Position numbers and translations under genes: made by a program. DNA of 64,000 nucleotides from the NCBI RefSeq assembly GCF_003665095.1, contig NZ_RCHV01000002.1, positions 3,036,001 through 3,100,000 on the forward strand, written 5' to 3'. The first letter of the stretch is position 1. The number at the start of each line of letters is the position of its first letter. The notes under the pieces were generated by a model. It saw only the letters and a list, made by a program, of their open reading frames with translations. It had not been told where the DNA came from and did no database searches. Of this stretch, positions 46,364 to 55,349 are shown piece after piece. The DNA comes from Streptomyces sp. Z26 (GTDB lineage: Bacteria; Actinomycetota; Actinomycetes; Streptomycetales; Streptomycetaceae).

Positions 46364-46407
46364 TTCCCAAGCTTATAGCGCGGGTTCGATTCCCGTCGCC
46401 CGCTCCA
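46364..46407 (+). repeat. attR core (44-bp direct repeat, copy 2)
   Basis: Identical to 37839-37882: tRNA-Gly 3' half from anticodon loop to CCA. The 5' tRNA half is absent, so this is not a functional tRNA gene. Confidence 0.95.
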
Positions 46408-46412
46408 CGGTG

Positions 46413-46439
46413 AAGGCCCAGGTCGCAGACCTGGGCCTT
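46413..46439 (+). terminator. Terminator stranded beyond attR
   Basis: AAGGCCCAGGTC (46413-46424) pairs perfectly with GACCTGGGCCTT (46428-46439) around GCA, then GTTCGTTTT. This is most simply the original tRNA-Gly terminator, now 8.5 kb from the tRNA. Confidence 0.82.
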
Positions 46440-46475
46440 GTTCGTTTTGGGAACCGGTCGGCGACCGCCTACCGG

Positions 46476-47333
46476 CTAGCGCATCACCAGGACCCTGGTC
46501 GCGGGGTTTCCGTTTTCCTGTGTCAGGTCCGACTGCAGACCCGCCGGGTTCACGAGTCGCCTATCGGGGTCGTAGACCAGCGCGAGAATTCCGCGGCAGT
46601 CCGGGTGCCGGGAATACCTGCTCCAGTCGATCATCAGCTCCTCACCGACCTTCCGGTCCGCGAGCGTCTCCCGGGTCATCTTCGTCTCGACGACGATGCC
46701 GACCTCGGGCAGGAGGAAGTCGACCCGGGAACGCCCGCCACGGTATTCGGGAACGTAGTCCTCGGGGCGTACGTCCTCGTACATCTGGCGCAGGCAGGCA
46801 CCGATCAGCACTTGCAGGTCCGCCTCGTTCCCGATGTGCGGCGCGGGGACGTTCGGCCGTCCGGAACCCCTCAGGGCTTGGAGGAAGTTCGGGAATCTGG
46901 CGAACGCCTCGGCCAGTTCGGTGAGAGTCGGCGCCACCTCGGCCACCGCGTAGGTCTCGCGTTGGAGGAGGGAGCGCTGCTCGTGGAAACTCGGGCGGAA
47001 CGTGGTCTCGTACGGGTGACTCCACCGGGGAAACGGAGAGTCCGGATTACCCGGGTCGTAGAACTGGTTGGTGTCCAGGGGGCCGCTCAGGAACGCTTTG
47101 ACGCGCCCGATGATCATGCCTCCCTCGTACATGTCCCGGAACTTCTCACGCGCCGTCTGTTCCGAGATCATCGAGGTGGCACGCGCGTACCAGGACTGGT
47201 AACGGTCCCGCTCCCTGCGTAACTCCTCATCGCTGACGGTCTCGCGTTCCTGCCATATCGAGACGGCAGCCTCTATCTCGCGGCTCTCCTCGACCAGTCG
47301 CTCGATTTCCGCACACTTGCTGGAGGACATCAT
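46476..47333 (-). CDS. PD-(D/E)XK nuclease, REase_DpnII-MboI-like, orphan
   Basis: 285 residues. The C-terminal third reads RSRVDFLLPEVGIVVETKM: Asp205 and Glu216-x-Lys218 form the D-(X)n-ExK site of restriction-type nucleases; NEADLQVLIGACLRQMY before it and SRHPDCRGILALVYDP after it match the REase_DpnII-MboI/AHJR group. The N-terminal 150 residues are helical and could be a sensor or partner-binding part. No methyltransferase or helicase gene is beside it. It starts at ATG 47333 with AAAGGAG upstream. A standalone defence nuclease is the likeliest role. Confidence 0.8.
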   Translation of the reverse strand: MMSSSKCAEIERLVEESREIEAAVSIWQERETVSDEELRRERDRYQSWYARATSMISEQTAREKFRDMYEGGMIIGRVKAFLSGPLDTNQFYDPGNPDSPFPRWSHPYETTFRPSFHEQRSLLQRETYAVAEVAPTLTELAEAFARFPNFLQALRGSGRPNVPAPHIGNEADLQVLIGACLRQMYEDVRPEDYVPEYRGGRSRVDFLLPEVGIVVETKMTRETLADRKVGEELMIDWSRYSRHPDCRGILALVYDPDRRLVNPAGLQSDLTQENGNPATRVLVMR

Positions 47334-47517
47334 GTGGCAGCTCCTTTTGCCCACGCATTCCCGCGAAGGGCCGTAGAAGCGTGACACGGGTCGGCGACAA
47401 TCCCCTCCCACCGTGGCCAACGCGCCGTCGGCGCGGCTGAGTCGGGCGGCACTCACCGGCTGGAGCCCCCGGCCGGGTGGGCGGGGGCTGTGGTGTGGGG
47501 CCGGGGGTGGGCGGGGG

Positions 47518-48432
47518 TCAGGCGGTCTTCGTGACGTGGTGGATGGTCTTCGCCGTGAGGGCCGGGGCGTCGAGGTAGATGTAGTGGCCGCTGTCGCGGA
47601 CGGCCGTCACGTGGCTGTCCGGGGAGAGCGCGCGCCACTTGTGCTGGCCCGCCGTCCAGGCGCGCTCCAGGCCGGGGCCGTACTCCGGGACCTCCGCGAG
47701 GTAGCGCTGGCCGTGCCGGAGGATCGCGACCGGGATGTCCCCGGCGCAGCGGACGTCGCCGTCGGGGAGGGTGAGCCGTTCCGGGTTCTCGCCGCCCGCG
47801 ATGGCGAGGAACTGGTCGCGCATCTCGGCGGCCGGGCCGGTGGCGGACTCCGGGATCTCACGGACCACGTCGGCGCTCTGTGTGGGCGACGTGGCGTCCA
47901 TCAGGACGACGCCGTCGACGCGGTCCCGGTGGTCCGGGGCGTAGCGGGCGGCGAGCAGGCCGCCGAGGGAGTGTCCGGCCAGTACGACGGGGGAGTCGCC
48001 CGCCACGTGGTCGAGCACCGCGGTGAGCACCTCGCTGCTGTCGGCGAGCGTCTGCGGCCCGGGGGGTTGGTCGCTGGCGCCGGCGCCGAGACGGTCGTAC
48101 GAGCAGACGCGGTCCTTCGCGGCCAGCCGCTTCTGGAGTCCGGCCATCTTCTCCAGGCTGTCGCCGCCGCCGTGCAGGAGCATGACGACCGGCTCACCGC
48201 GTTCGGGGCGGCCGGAGCAGGAGACGTTCACGGCGCGGCCGTCGACGTCGATCTTCTTCGTCCCCGTGAAGGAGGCCGCCGGGGCGGTGGTGGAGGAGGC
48301 CGCCTGGGAAGTGGCCGCGGGGGTCGACGAGTTCGCGTGTGCCAACGTGGCCCCCGTACCGGCGAGGAGGCCCGTACCGGCGACGGTGCAGCACAGCGCG
48401 GTCAGTGCGGCTGCCTTGGCTTTGCGGATCAT
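47518..48432 (-). CDS. Secreted alpha/beta hydrolase
   Basis: 304 residues. The leader MIRKAKAAALTALCCTVAGTGLLAGTGATLAHA is a signal peptide. The domain has VVMLLHGGGDSLEK (oxyanion loop), LAGHSLGGLLAARY (nucleophile Ser), VVLMDATS (acid) and VRDSGHYIYLD (His). It is an esterase, lipase or peptidase of the alpha/beta fold. ATG at 48432 fits GGAGG best; the ATG at 48435 is also possible. Confidence 0.88.
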   Translation of the reverse strand: MIRKAKAAALTALCCTVAGTGLLAGTGATLAHANSSTPAATSQAASSTTAPAASFTGTKKIDVDGRAVNVSCSGRPERGEPVVMLLHGGGDSLEKMAGLQKRLAAKDRVCSYDRLGAGASDQPPGPQTLADSSEVLTAVLDHVAGDSPVVLAGHSLGGLLAARYAPDHRDRVDGVVLMDATSPTQSADVVREIPESATGPAAEMRDQFLAIAGGENPERLTLPDGDVRCAGDIPVAILRHGQRYLAEVPEYGPGLERAWTAGQHKWRALSPDSHVTAVRDSGHYIYLDAPALTAKTIHHVTKTA

Positions 48433-48571
48433 CATGGCCTCCGGGAAGAGAAGTGGCGCCGTCTTCGGCGTGAGGTGAACGCTACGGAGACGGCGCCCGC
48501 GGATCGTCACCGTGCGGTGGACACTTCCGCGTAGCTCCCACGGGGGACACGCCCCGGGCCGGGGGCGGTGG

Positions 48572-49183
48572 TTACGGCTTGCTGATCTTCCCGAAGCCCT
48601 CGCTCTGCTCCCAACCGAGGGTGTAGAGGCCGGAGTCGCTGTTGTAGAGGAAGAGGACGCGGCTGCCGTCGTCGTTGATCGAGGTGTCCTCCCAGCCGTC
48701 GAAGTCCTCGGTGATGTCGATGTCCCAGTCGGCCAGGTCACCCTGTGCAACGCCCGCGACGGACTCGGTGGGCGGCTCGCCGTCGGAGCAGTAGAGGCCG
48801 AAGTCGGCGATGAGCGAGACGGTGCCGTTGGTCTCGGCGAGTTCGACGCCCTGGCAGCGGTCGGTGGCCGTCTTGTAGAGCGTCTTCCAGCCGCTCCAGG
48901 TCGTCGCGCCCGCCGCGCGGTGCCGTTCCTGGACGCCCTTGTCCGCCACGAGGCGTACGGTGACCTGCCCGCCGTCGCTCAGCTTCAGCGTGGACTCGTA
49001 GTCGTCCACGGCGGAGACGTCCGCGGCGGAGGCGTCGCTGGAAACGGAAGCCGGGCGGTCCGTCCCGGTGGCCGGTTCCGGTGTGACGCCGACGGCGGTG
49101 CCGTACCCGGCGGCGACGAGTCCGACGGCGGCCAACGCCGCCAGTGTGCCCCGGCGCTTGCCGCCGGTTGTGCGCGTGTTCAT
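48572..49183 (-). CDS. Secreted protein of unknown function
   Basis: 203 residues. A leader (KRRGTLAALAAVGLVAAGYGTAVG) is a signal or membrane anchor. The rest is Asp/Ser/Gly-rich with paired Cys (DRCQGVE, LYCSDGEPP) and DGSRVLFLYNSDSGLYTLGWEQ, a beta-rich exported domain I do not recognise. Monocistronic. Confidence 0.68.
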   Translation of the reverse strand: MNTRTTGGKRRGTLAALAAVGLVAAGYGTAVGVTPEPATGTDRPASVSSDASAADVSAVDDYESTLKLSDGGQVTVRLVADKGVQERHRAAGATTWSGWKTLYKTATDRCQGVELAETNGTVSLIADFGLYCSDGEPPTESVAGVAQGDLADWDIDITEDFDGWEDTSINDDGSRVLFLYNSDSGLYTLGWEQSEGFGKISKP

Positions 49184-49478
49184 GGTGTTCCCCCTCGGTC
49201 GACGACCGTCCGGGTCGGCGGACGGTCCTGTTCCGTGTGCCGGTCAGCGGCCCGCGGGCGCTCGCGGAGCGCCGGTGGAGCGCGTACTTCCGGCCACACA
49301 CTCCCAACCACCCTAGTCATTCACCGCTCCGCCGTCCCGGCCCCGTACAGGCCCGTATGCTCGCCGCCCTGGACACCGAATCGGCCGCACCAGCCCACCG
49401 GTTCGCCCCGGCCGACCCGACCACTCCGGCCGATCCGGCCCACCAGGCCGGTGACTCCGTACGACGAGGGGGAACCCC

Positions 49479-51368
49479 ATGCGCAAGTCGATCGCCACCG
49501 TGTCCCTCAGCGGCTCGCTCTCGGAGAAGCTGGACGCCGTGGCCGCGGCGGGCTTCGACGGGGTGGAGATCTTCGAGAACGACCTCCTGGCGAGCCCGTT
49601 GAGCCCTCGTGACGTACGGGCGCGGGCGGCGGACCTGGGGTTGGGCATCGACCTGTACCAGCCGTTCCGGGACATCGAGGCGCTGCCGGAGGAGGCGTTC
49701 GTACGCGGACTGCGGCGCGCGGAGCAGAAGTTCGCGGTGATGGCGGAGCTGGGCGCGGACCTGCTGCTGGTGTGCTCGAACGTGTCGCCCGCCGCCCTCG
49801 ACGACGACGCGCTGGCCGCCGCGCAGCTGCGGCGGCTGGCGGAGCGGGCGGCGGAGCACGGTGTCCGGATCGCGTACGAGGCGCTGGCCTGGGGGCGGCA
49901 CGTCAGCACGTACGAGCACGCGTGGCGGCTGGTGGAGCTGGCGGACCACCCCGCGCTCGGCACCTGCCTGGACAGTTTCCACATCCTGTCGCGGGACTCC
50001 GACCCGAAGGGCATCGAGCGGATCCCCGGCGAGAAGATCTTCTTCCTCCAGCTGGCGGACGCGCCGCGGATGGCGATGGACGTGCTCCAGTGGAGCCGCC
50101 ACTACCGCTGTTTCCCCGGTCAGGGTGGTTTCGACCTGACGCGGCTGGTGGAGCACACCGTACGGGCGGGGTACGCGGGGCCGTTGTCGCTGGAGGTGTT
50201 CAACGACGTGTTCCGGCAGGCGGACGCGGGGCCGACTGCGGTGGACGCGATGCGGTCGCTGATCTCCCTGGAGGAGGCGGCGCGGCTGGCCGAACTGCCT
50301 GCGCCCGCGATCCCCACGGGGGTGGCGTTCGCGGAACTGGCCGCCGTGGACAGCGGCCCCGTACGCGCGCTGCTCGGCGCGCTCGGATTCACGCGCGCCG
50401 GGCGGCACACCGGCAAGCCGGTGGAACTGTGGCAGCAGGGCGGCGCGCGCGTCGTGGTCAACAGCGCGGGCGGCGCCCGGCGCGAGGGCCCGGCGCTGAC
50501 CGCGTTGGGGCTGGAGACGGCGGACCCGGCGGCGGCCGTACGGCGTGCCGAGGCGCTGCTCGCGCCGACGCTGCCGCGGCGGCGGGCGGCGGGGGACGCG
50601 CCGTTGGAGGCGGTGGCGGCGCCGGACGGTACGGAGCTGTTCTTCTGCCGGACGGGCGGGGACGGCGGGCCGTGCTGGGTGGACGACTTCCCGCCGGTGG
50701 CGGGGGACGGCGCGCGGGCGGGCGGCGCGGGGCACACGGGTACGGCGGCGGGTACGGACCGGGGTGCGGCGGCGGGCGCGGAGCGCCCGGGTACGGGCGC
50801 GGGCGCCGGGGTGACGCGGATCGACCATGTCGCGCTGCCCCAGCCCTGGCACCGCTTCGACGAGGCGTCCCTCTTCTACCCCAGCGTGCTGGGCCTCCAG
50901 CCGAACGAGAGCCTGGACGTGGCCGACCCGTACGGCCTGTTCCGCAGCCGGGCCGTCACCGACCCGGCCGGGACGCTGCGGATCGCGTTGAACGTCGCGC
51001 CCGGACCGGACGACGAGGGCACCCGCCCGCAGCACATCGCGCTCGCCACCGACGACCTCGCGGCCACCGCGCGGTGGGCGCGCGCGCACGGCGCCGAGCT
51101 GCTGCCCATCCCCGACAACTACTACGACGACCTGCGCGCCCGGTACGACCTCGCGCCCGAACGGCTCGCGGAGCTGCGGGAGTTGGGCATCCTCTACGAC
51201 CGGGACCCGGACGGCGAGTTCCTGCACTGCTACACCGTGACCGTCGGCCGCGTCTTCTTCGAGCTGGTGCAGCGCACCGGCGGCTACCAGGGTTACGGCG
51301 CGGGCAACGCCCCCGTACGCCTCGCCGCCCAGCACGCCGCCGGGCAGGGTCACCGGCCGCCGCGCTGA
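49479..51368 (+). CDS. QuiC-like 3-dehydroshikimate dehydratase fused to an HPPD-like VOC domain
   Basis: 629 residues. Residues 1-280 or so form a sugar-phosphate isomerase/AP-endonuclease-type TIM barrel (SGSLSEKLDAVAAAGFDGVEIFENDLL, GTCLDSFHILSR, QLADAPRM). Residues about 445-610 are a 4-hydroxyphenylpyruvate dioxygenase-like VOC domain with ligands in RIDHVALP, RPQHIALATDDL and VFFELVQRTGGYQGYG. The middle has a Gly/Thr/Ala-rich GTACGG-type linker. This fusion is annotated in actinomycetes and proteobacteria (QuiC1) and makes protocatechuate from 3-dehydroshikimate in quinate catabolism. No quinate genes are beside it, so that role is inference. Confidence 0.85.
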   Translation: MRKSIATVSLSGSLSEKLDAVAAAGFDGVEIFENDLLASPLSPRDVRARAADLGLGIDLYQPFRDIEALPEEAFVRGLRRAEQKFAVMAELGADLLLVCSNVSPAALDDDALAAAQLRRLAERAAEHGVRIAYEALAWGRHVSTYEHAWRLVELADHPALGTCLDSFHILSRDSDPKGIERIPGEKIFFLQLADAPRMAMDVLQWSRHYRCFPGQGGFDLTRLVEHTVRAGYAGPLSLEVFNDVFRQADAGPTAVDAMRSLISLEEAARLAELPAPAIPTGVAFAELAAVDSGPVRALLGALGFTRAGRHTGKPVELWQQGGARVVVNSAGGARREGPALTALGLETADPAAAVRRAEALLAPTLPRRRAAGDAPLEAVAAPDGTELFFCRTGGDGGPCWVDDFPPVAGDGARAGGAGHTGTAAGTDRGAAAGAERPGTGAGAGVTRIDHVALPQPWHRFDEASLFYPSVLGLQPNESLDVADPYGLFRSRAVTDPAGTLRIALNVAPGPDDEGTRPQHIALATDDLAATARWARAHGAELLPIPDNYYDDLRARYDLAPERLAELRELGILYDRDPDGEFLHCYTVTVGRVFFELVQRTGGYQGYGAGNAPVRLAAQHAAGQGHRPPR

Positions 51369-51477
51369 CCGTACGGACGTCGCGTGCGCAGCCCCGACTG
51401 CGGGCGTAAACGCGCCCGTTCGCGCCGTACGGCTCCAACTGCCGTCGTGCGGAGGCGGGTCGGCGGTCGTCGTCCGT

Positions 51478-52062
51478 TCAGGCGTCGTCGGGCGGGGGCA
51501 GGGTGCGGGCGACGAGGGCGTCGATCAACTCGCTCTGCCCGTACGGCGCGAGGAGGTCGGGCACGGTGAGTTCGTCGACGAGCATGCCGAGCATGCCGAG
51601 GTAGAGGAGCAGCACCGTGGTGCGGTCGCCGGGGAGTCCGGCGTCGAGGTGCCAGGCCACGTTCCGCTCCAGGGTGGTGCCGAACGCGTGCGTCAGGTCG
51701 GCCAGCATCTCGGGCCGCCGGGTGGCCTCCAGGCGGAGTTCCAGCATGGCGAGGTGGCTGCTGCGGTCGGCGCGCATGCGGTCGAGGAGCTGTGCCAGCA
51801 GGGTGGCCGTCAGTTCGCGGTCGGCGGGCGCGCGCATGGTGGCGGCGAGGGCGTCCGGGTCGGGCGTGAGGCGTTCGTGGGTGCGGTCGAGGATCTGGCG
51901 CAGCAACTCGCCACGGTGCGCGAAGTAGTTGGAGGCGGTGCCGGGGGGCACGCCCGCCTCCTTGTCGAGGGCGCGCAGGGTCAGGCCGCGTGAGCCCTCG
52001 CACGCGAGGACCTCGATGGCGGCGTCGAGCAGGGCGGTGCGCCGGGCCGGGTTCTGCCGCAT
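51478..52062 (-). CDS. TetR-family regulator
   Basis: 194 residues. LDAAIEVLACEGSRGLTLRALDKEAGVPPGTASNYFAHRGELL is the TetR helix-turn-helix (about 10-52). GGAGGG supports the ATG at 52062. A palindrome at 52098-52109 sits in the divergent promoter with the DHFR-like gene, so it probably controls that gene and itself. Confidence 0.9.
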   Translation of the reverse strand: MRQNPARRTALLDAAIEVLACEGSRGLTLRALDKEAGVPPGTASNYFAHRGELLRQILDRTHERLTPDPDALAATMRAPADRELTATLLAQLLDRMRADRSSHLAMLELRLEATRRPEMLADLTHAFGTTLERNVAWHLDAGLPGDRTTVLLLYLGMLGMLVDELTVPDLLAPYGQSELIDALVARTLPPPDDA

Positions 52063-52088
52063 GGTCTTCCCTCCGGTCGGAAACGTCG

Positions 52089-52118
52089 TTGACACCACTG
52101 CAAGTGCAGCACTACGTT
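52089..52118 (+). promoter_or_regulatory. Sigma-70-like promoter with embedded palindrome
   Basis: TTGACA (52089-52094) and TACGTT (52113-52118) are 18 bases apart, reading toward the DHFR-like gene. CTGCA-AG-TGCAG (52098-52109) lies in the spacer and is perfectly placed for TetR binding to block the polymerase. Confidence 0.65.
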
Positions 52119-52204
52119 CATACCACTCCAGGCAGAGTACATCGCGTGCCGTGGAGGTTCCCGCCGGGTCCCACCCCGGTCACACCCCTCCCGAGAGGCC
52201 CGGT

Positions 52205-52807
52205 ATGCGCACCCTCACCTACTGCATCGGCACCACCCTCGACGGCTTCATCGCCGGACCCGACGGCTCCGACCCGACCGGCCCGGACGGCTTCTGGCCG
52301 ATCGCCGAGGACTACGTCGCGCACCTGGCCGCCACGTACCCGGAGATCCTCCCCGGCCCCGCGCGCGCGGCGCTCGGCGTCACCGCCGAGGGCACCCGCT
52401 TCGACACCGTGCTGGAGGGCAGACGGTCGTACCAGGTGGGACTCGACGCCGGGGTCACCGACGCGTACCCGCATCTGCGGCACCTGGTGTTCTCCCGCAC
52501 GCTGACCGAGAGCCCCGATCCGGCGGTGGAGCTGGTGGGTGGCGATCCGGTGGCGCGCGTACGGGAGTTGAAGGAGGAGGAAGGCGGCAAGGGCATCTGG
52601 CTGCTGGGGGGCGGCGGGCTGGCGGGCGCGCTGTACGGGGAGATCGACGAGCTGGTGCTCAAGGTGGCGCCGGTGACGGCCGGTTCGGGCGTACCGCTGT
52701 TCTCGTCCGCGACGCCGTTCGACCCGGCGGCGTACGCGCTGGCGGAGTGCGTGCCGATGGAGAGCGGCGCGGTGTTCCTCACCTACACGCGCAAGCCCGG
52801 GAGTTGA
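52205..52807 (+). CDS. Dihydrofolate reductase-fold family protein (RibD-like)
   Basis: 200 residues. MRTLTYCIGTTLDGFIAGPDGS is the start of small DHFR/RibD_C-like proteins; TRTLTE-like SRTLTESPDPAVELV and GKGIWLLGGGGLAGAL (NADPH loop) follow. These are NADPH-dependent reductases of varied or unknown substrate, often next to TetR genes. Divergent from the TetR gene across a shared promoter. Confidence 0.85.
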   Translation: MRTLTYCIGTTLDGFIAGPDGSDPTGPDGFWPIAEDYVAHLAATYPEILPGPARAALGVTAEGTRFDTVLEGRRSYQVGLDAGVTDAYPHLRHLVFSRTLTESPDPAVELVGGDPVARVRELKEEEGGKGIWLLGGGGLAGALYGEIDELVLKVAPVTAGSGVPLFSSATPFDPAAYALAECVPMESGAVFLTYTRKPGS

Positions 52808-53055
52808 GCCGTAGGCGGTCAACGCCCCCTGTGCGCACGCGCGTTCACCACCCCGCGCCCCCGCTTCTGCGACCGGGCGCCCCCGCGTGCGCCGACGGGC
52901 GGCGGCACGCGTCTGGACCGGGTACGGGCGCGGGCCTAGCGTGCACGGCGGACCGGTCACCCGGTCGACACGGCCAACGGCACGGCCGGCACGGCCGGCC
53001 GGGACACGCACCGCTCACCACTCACCGCCGCCACCGCGCGGCCACGGGGGACGCC

Positions 53056-54276
53056 ATGCCGACGGTACGGGAAGCGCCCGACATCCTCTCGCCGGAGTTC
53101 GCCGCCGACCCGTACCCGTCGTACGCGGTGCTGCGCGAGTCGTATCCGCTGCTGTGGCACGAGGCCACCGGCGCCTATCTCGTCTCGCGCTATGAGGACG
53201 TCCAACTCGCCTTCCGCGACGAGCGGTTCACCACCCGGAACTACGACTGGCAGCTGGAGCCCGTGCACGGGCGCACGCTGGTGCAGCTGAGCGGCCGGGA
53301 GCACGCGGTGCGTCGGGCGATGGTCGCGCCCGCCTTCCGGGGGCGGATGCTGGAGGAGCGCTTCCTCCCGGTGATCGAGGAGAACGCGCGGGCGCTGATC
53401 GCCCCGATCCGCGCGGCGGGTACGGGGACGGCCGACCTGGTCGCGGACTTCGCGACGCACTTCCCGATCAACGTCATCGTGGACATGCTCGGGCTGGACA
53501 AGGCCGAGCAGCCGCGCTTCCACTCCTGGTACTCGTCGATCGTCGCGTACTTCGGCAACCTCGCGCAGGACCCGGAGGTCGCCGCGGCCGGGCTGCGTAC
53601 GCGGGAGGAGCTGGCCGCGTACATGATCCCCGTCATCCGGGACCGCCGCGCGCACCCCGGCGACGACCTGCTGTCCAGCCTGTGCGCGGCGGAGATCGAC
53701 GGGGTGCGGATGAGCGACGAGGAGATCAAGGCGTTCATCAGCATCCTCTTCGCGGCCGGTGGCGAGACCACCGACAAGGCCATCTCCGGCCTCTTCGGCA
53801 ACCTGCTGGCGCGTCCGGCGCAGCTGGCGGCCGTACGGGAGGACCGTTCGCTGATCGGGCAGGCGCTCGCGGAGACGCTGCGCTTCACCCCGCCGGTGCA
53901 GATGATCATGCGGGAGACGGCGGAGGACGTCGAGCTGTCCGGGGGTGTCGTACCGGCGGGCGCGACCGTCAACTGCCTGATCGGGGCGGGGAATCGGGAC
54001 GGTTCGCGCTTCGCGGACCCGGACACGTTCGACCTGTTCCGCACCGACCTGCCCGCGCGTACGGCGTTCAGCGCGGCGGCCGACCACCTGGCGTTCGCGC
54101 TGGGGCGGCACTTCTGCGTGGGCGCGCTGCTCGCGAAGGCGGAGGTGGAGACCGGCGTGAACCAACTGCTGGACGCCCTGCCGGATTTGGCGTTGCGGGA
54201 CGGGGAAGTGCCCGCGCACGAAGGCGTGTTCACGCGCGGGCTGACCACGCTGCCGGTGCGCTTCACACCCGCGTAG
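53056..54276 (+). CDS. Cytochrome P450
   Basis: 406 residues. The I-helix AGGETT (234-239), K-helix E273TLR276 and heme loop F347ALGRHFC354 are all present, so it should be catalytically complete. It lacks a signal or anchor, as usual in actinomycetes, and needs external ferredoxin and reductase. No ferredoxin gene follows it. Substrate unknown. Confidence 0.93.
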   Translation: MPTVREAPDILSPEFAADPYPSYAVLRESYPLLWHEATGAYLVSRYEDVQLAFRDERFTTRNYDWQLEPVHGRTLVQLSGREHAVRRAMVAPAFRGRMLEERFLPVIEENARALIAPIRAAGTGTADLVADFATHFPINVIVDMLGLDKAEQPRFHSWYSSIVAYFGNLAQDPEVAAAGLRTREELAAYMIPVIRDRRAHPGDDLLSSLCAAEIDGVRMSDEEIKAFISILFAAGGETTDKAISGLFGNLLARPAQLAAVREDRSLIGQALAETLRFTPPVQMIMRETAEDVELSGGVVPAGATVNCLIGAGNRDGSRFADPDTFDLFRTDLPARTAFSAAADHLAFALGRHFCVGALLAKAEVETGVNQLLDALPDLALRDGEVPAHEGVFTRGLTTLPVRFTPA

Positions 54277-54341
54277 GGGCAGCGCCCCGGCCCCCGGCGC
54301 GTACGCGTCCGTACGCGTCGGGGAGGTCGCGCCGGGTGCCG

Positions 54342-55349
54342 CTACTTCCGCTCCTCGTACACCACCCACACCTGGCCGCGGTCGAACGGCATGCGCTCGC
54401 CGTTCGGCAGCGTGTACGTGGTGTCGCCCTCGGGGCTCGTCCGCTCCCACGTCGTCTCGTACGCCTTGCCGTCGCGCAGCACGGTCGCCTTGCCCTTGTC
54501 GACGGTCTCGATGAACGGCGTCGTGTTCGTCGGGTCCTGGAACTCGGAGAGCGGCATGTCCGCCTCCTGCACGACGACCGTCTTGCCGCCGAGGCGCTCG
54601 CCGTCGGTGCTGGTGGCGGGCTCGCCATCGAACGAGGCGAGCCAACGGTCCTCCTCCGCCGACCAGTTGAACGTCGTGTCCGCCGACGGGTAGCTCACCG
54701 TCCGCTCCTCCAGGGGCTCGCCGCCCTCCGGGGCGTCGTCACCGAAACGGAAGCCGATGTCGTTGCTGTCGCTCGCCTCCGGGGCACCGGCGAGGATCTC
54801 GTCGGGGTGCACGAAGAGGTTGTGCGGGGCGTCGCGGCTGTCGTCGCGGAAGTACGCGCCCGGGAAGTTGTCGTTGGAGAGGCCGTAGAGCGGCGACTCC
54901 TGGATGAGGTCGTCGACGCCCTTCTGCGCGCCGGAGTACGCGAGCGCGGGCCGGTCGAACATCCGCAACTGCTCCACGTTGTACTCGCGGGCGCTGCGGA
55001 CCGGGCCTATCTCCTCGGGCTGCTCGCTGGAGAACACGCCGATGAGACGGCTGAGCCCGCCCTCGACCTTCTCGACGAAGACCATGTCGGCCTTCTCCAG
55101 GGCGGTGTGCGGGCGGGCGGCCTTGACGTTGTCGACCTTCACGGCCAGTACGGGCGCCGGGTCGGCGGGCAGCCCCGTGAACGGCGACTCCGCCTGCTCC
55201 TTCGCGCGCGGCGCGTCGTCGGCCAGCGCGGAGGACTGCACCGCCGTGACGGCGACCAGCGGAGCGAGCACGGCGAGGGCGGTGACCAGCCGCCGCGTCC
55301 GGCGGGAGGCGCGGGCGGTACGGGTGGGGGGCTTGGCGCTGTGGCTCAT
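54342..55349 (-). CDS. DUF3048-domain secreted protein
   Basis: 335 residues. A Tat/Sec-like leader (RRTRRLVTALAVLAPLVAVTAVQSSALA) precedes a lipoprotein-like domain with SPFTGLPADPAPVLAVKVDNVKAARPHTAL, ADMVFVEKVEGGLSRLIGVFSS and YNVEQLRMFDRPALAYSGAQ, the DUF3048 pattern (YerB/YerC-type). Residues near the end WVVYEERK close the second domain. Exported; the role is unknown. Confidence 0.86.
   Translation of the reverse strand: MSHSAKPPTRTARASRRTRRLVTALAVLAPLVAVTAVQSSALADDAPRAKEQAESPFTGLPADPAPVLAVKVDNVKAARPHTALEKADMVFVEKVEGGLSRLIGVFSSEQPEEIGPVRSAREYNVEQLRMFDRPALAYSGAQKGVDDLIQESPLYGLSNDNFPGAYFRDDSRDAPHNLFVHPDEILAGAPEASDSNDIGFRFGDDAPEGGEPLEERTVSYPSADTTFNWSAEEDRWLASFDGEPATSTDGERLGGKTVVVQEADMPLSEFQDPTNTTPFIETVDKGKATVLRDGKAYETTWERTSPEGDTTYTLPNGERMPFDRGQVWVVYEERK

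Larger units (their letters stand above)
37839..46407. mobile_element. AICE integrated into tRNA-Gly(CCC)
   Basis: Bounded by a perfect 44-bp direct repeat; the circular form would be 8,525 bp. It carries int and xis next to attL, a RepSA-like initiator, Spd-like and other small transfer proteins, an FtsK/TraB-like ATPase, an SCO3933-like protein and a divergent GntR regulator. This is the pSAM2/SLP1-type module set: replicate as a plasmid after excision and move as double-stranded DNA through one TraB-like pump. No obvious cargo, such as resistance genes, is present. Confidence 0.94.

Noticed and set aside
46364..46407. Second tRNA-Gly gene
   Set aside because: Only the 3' 44 bases are present; the acceptor 5' strand and D-arm are missing, so it is the attR copy.
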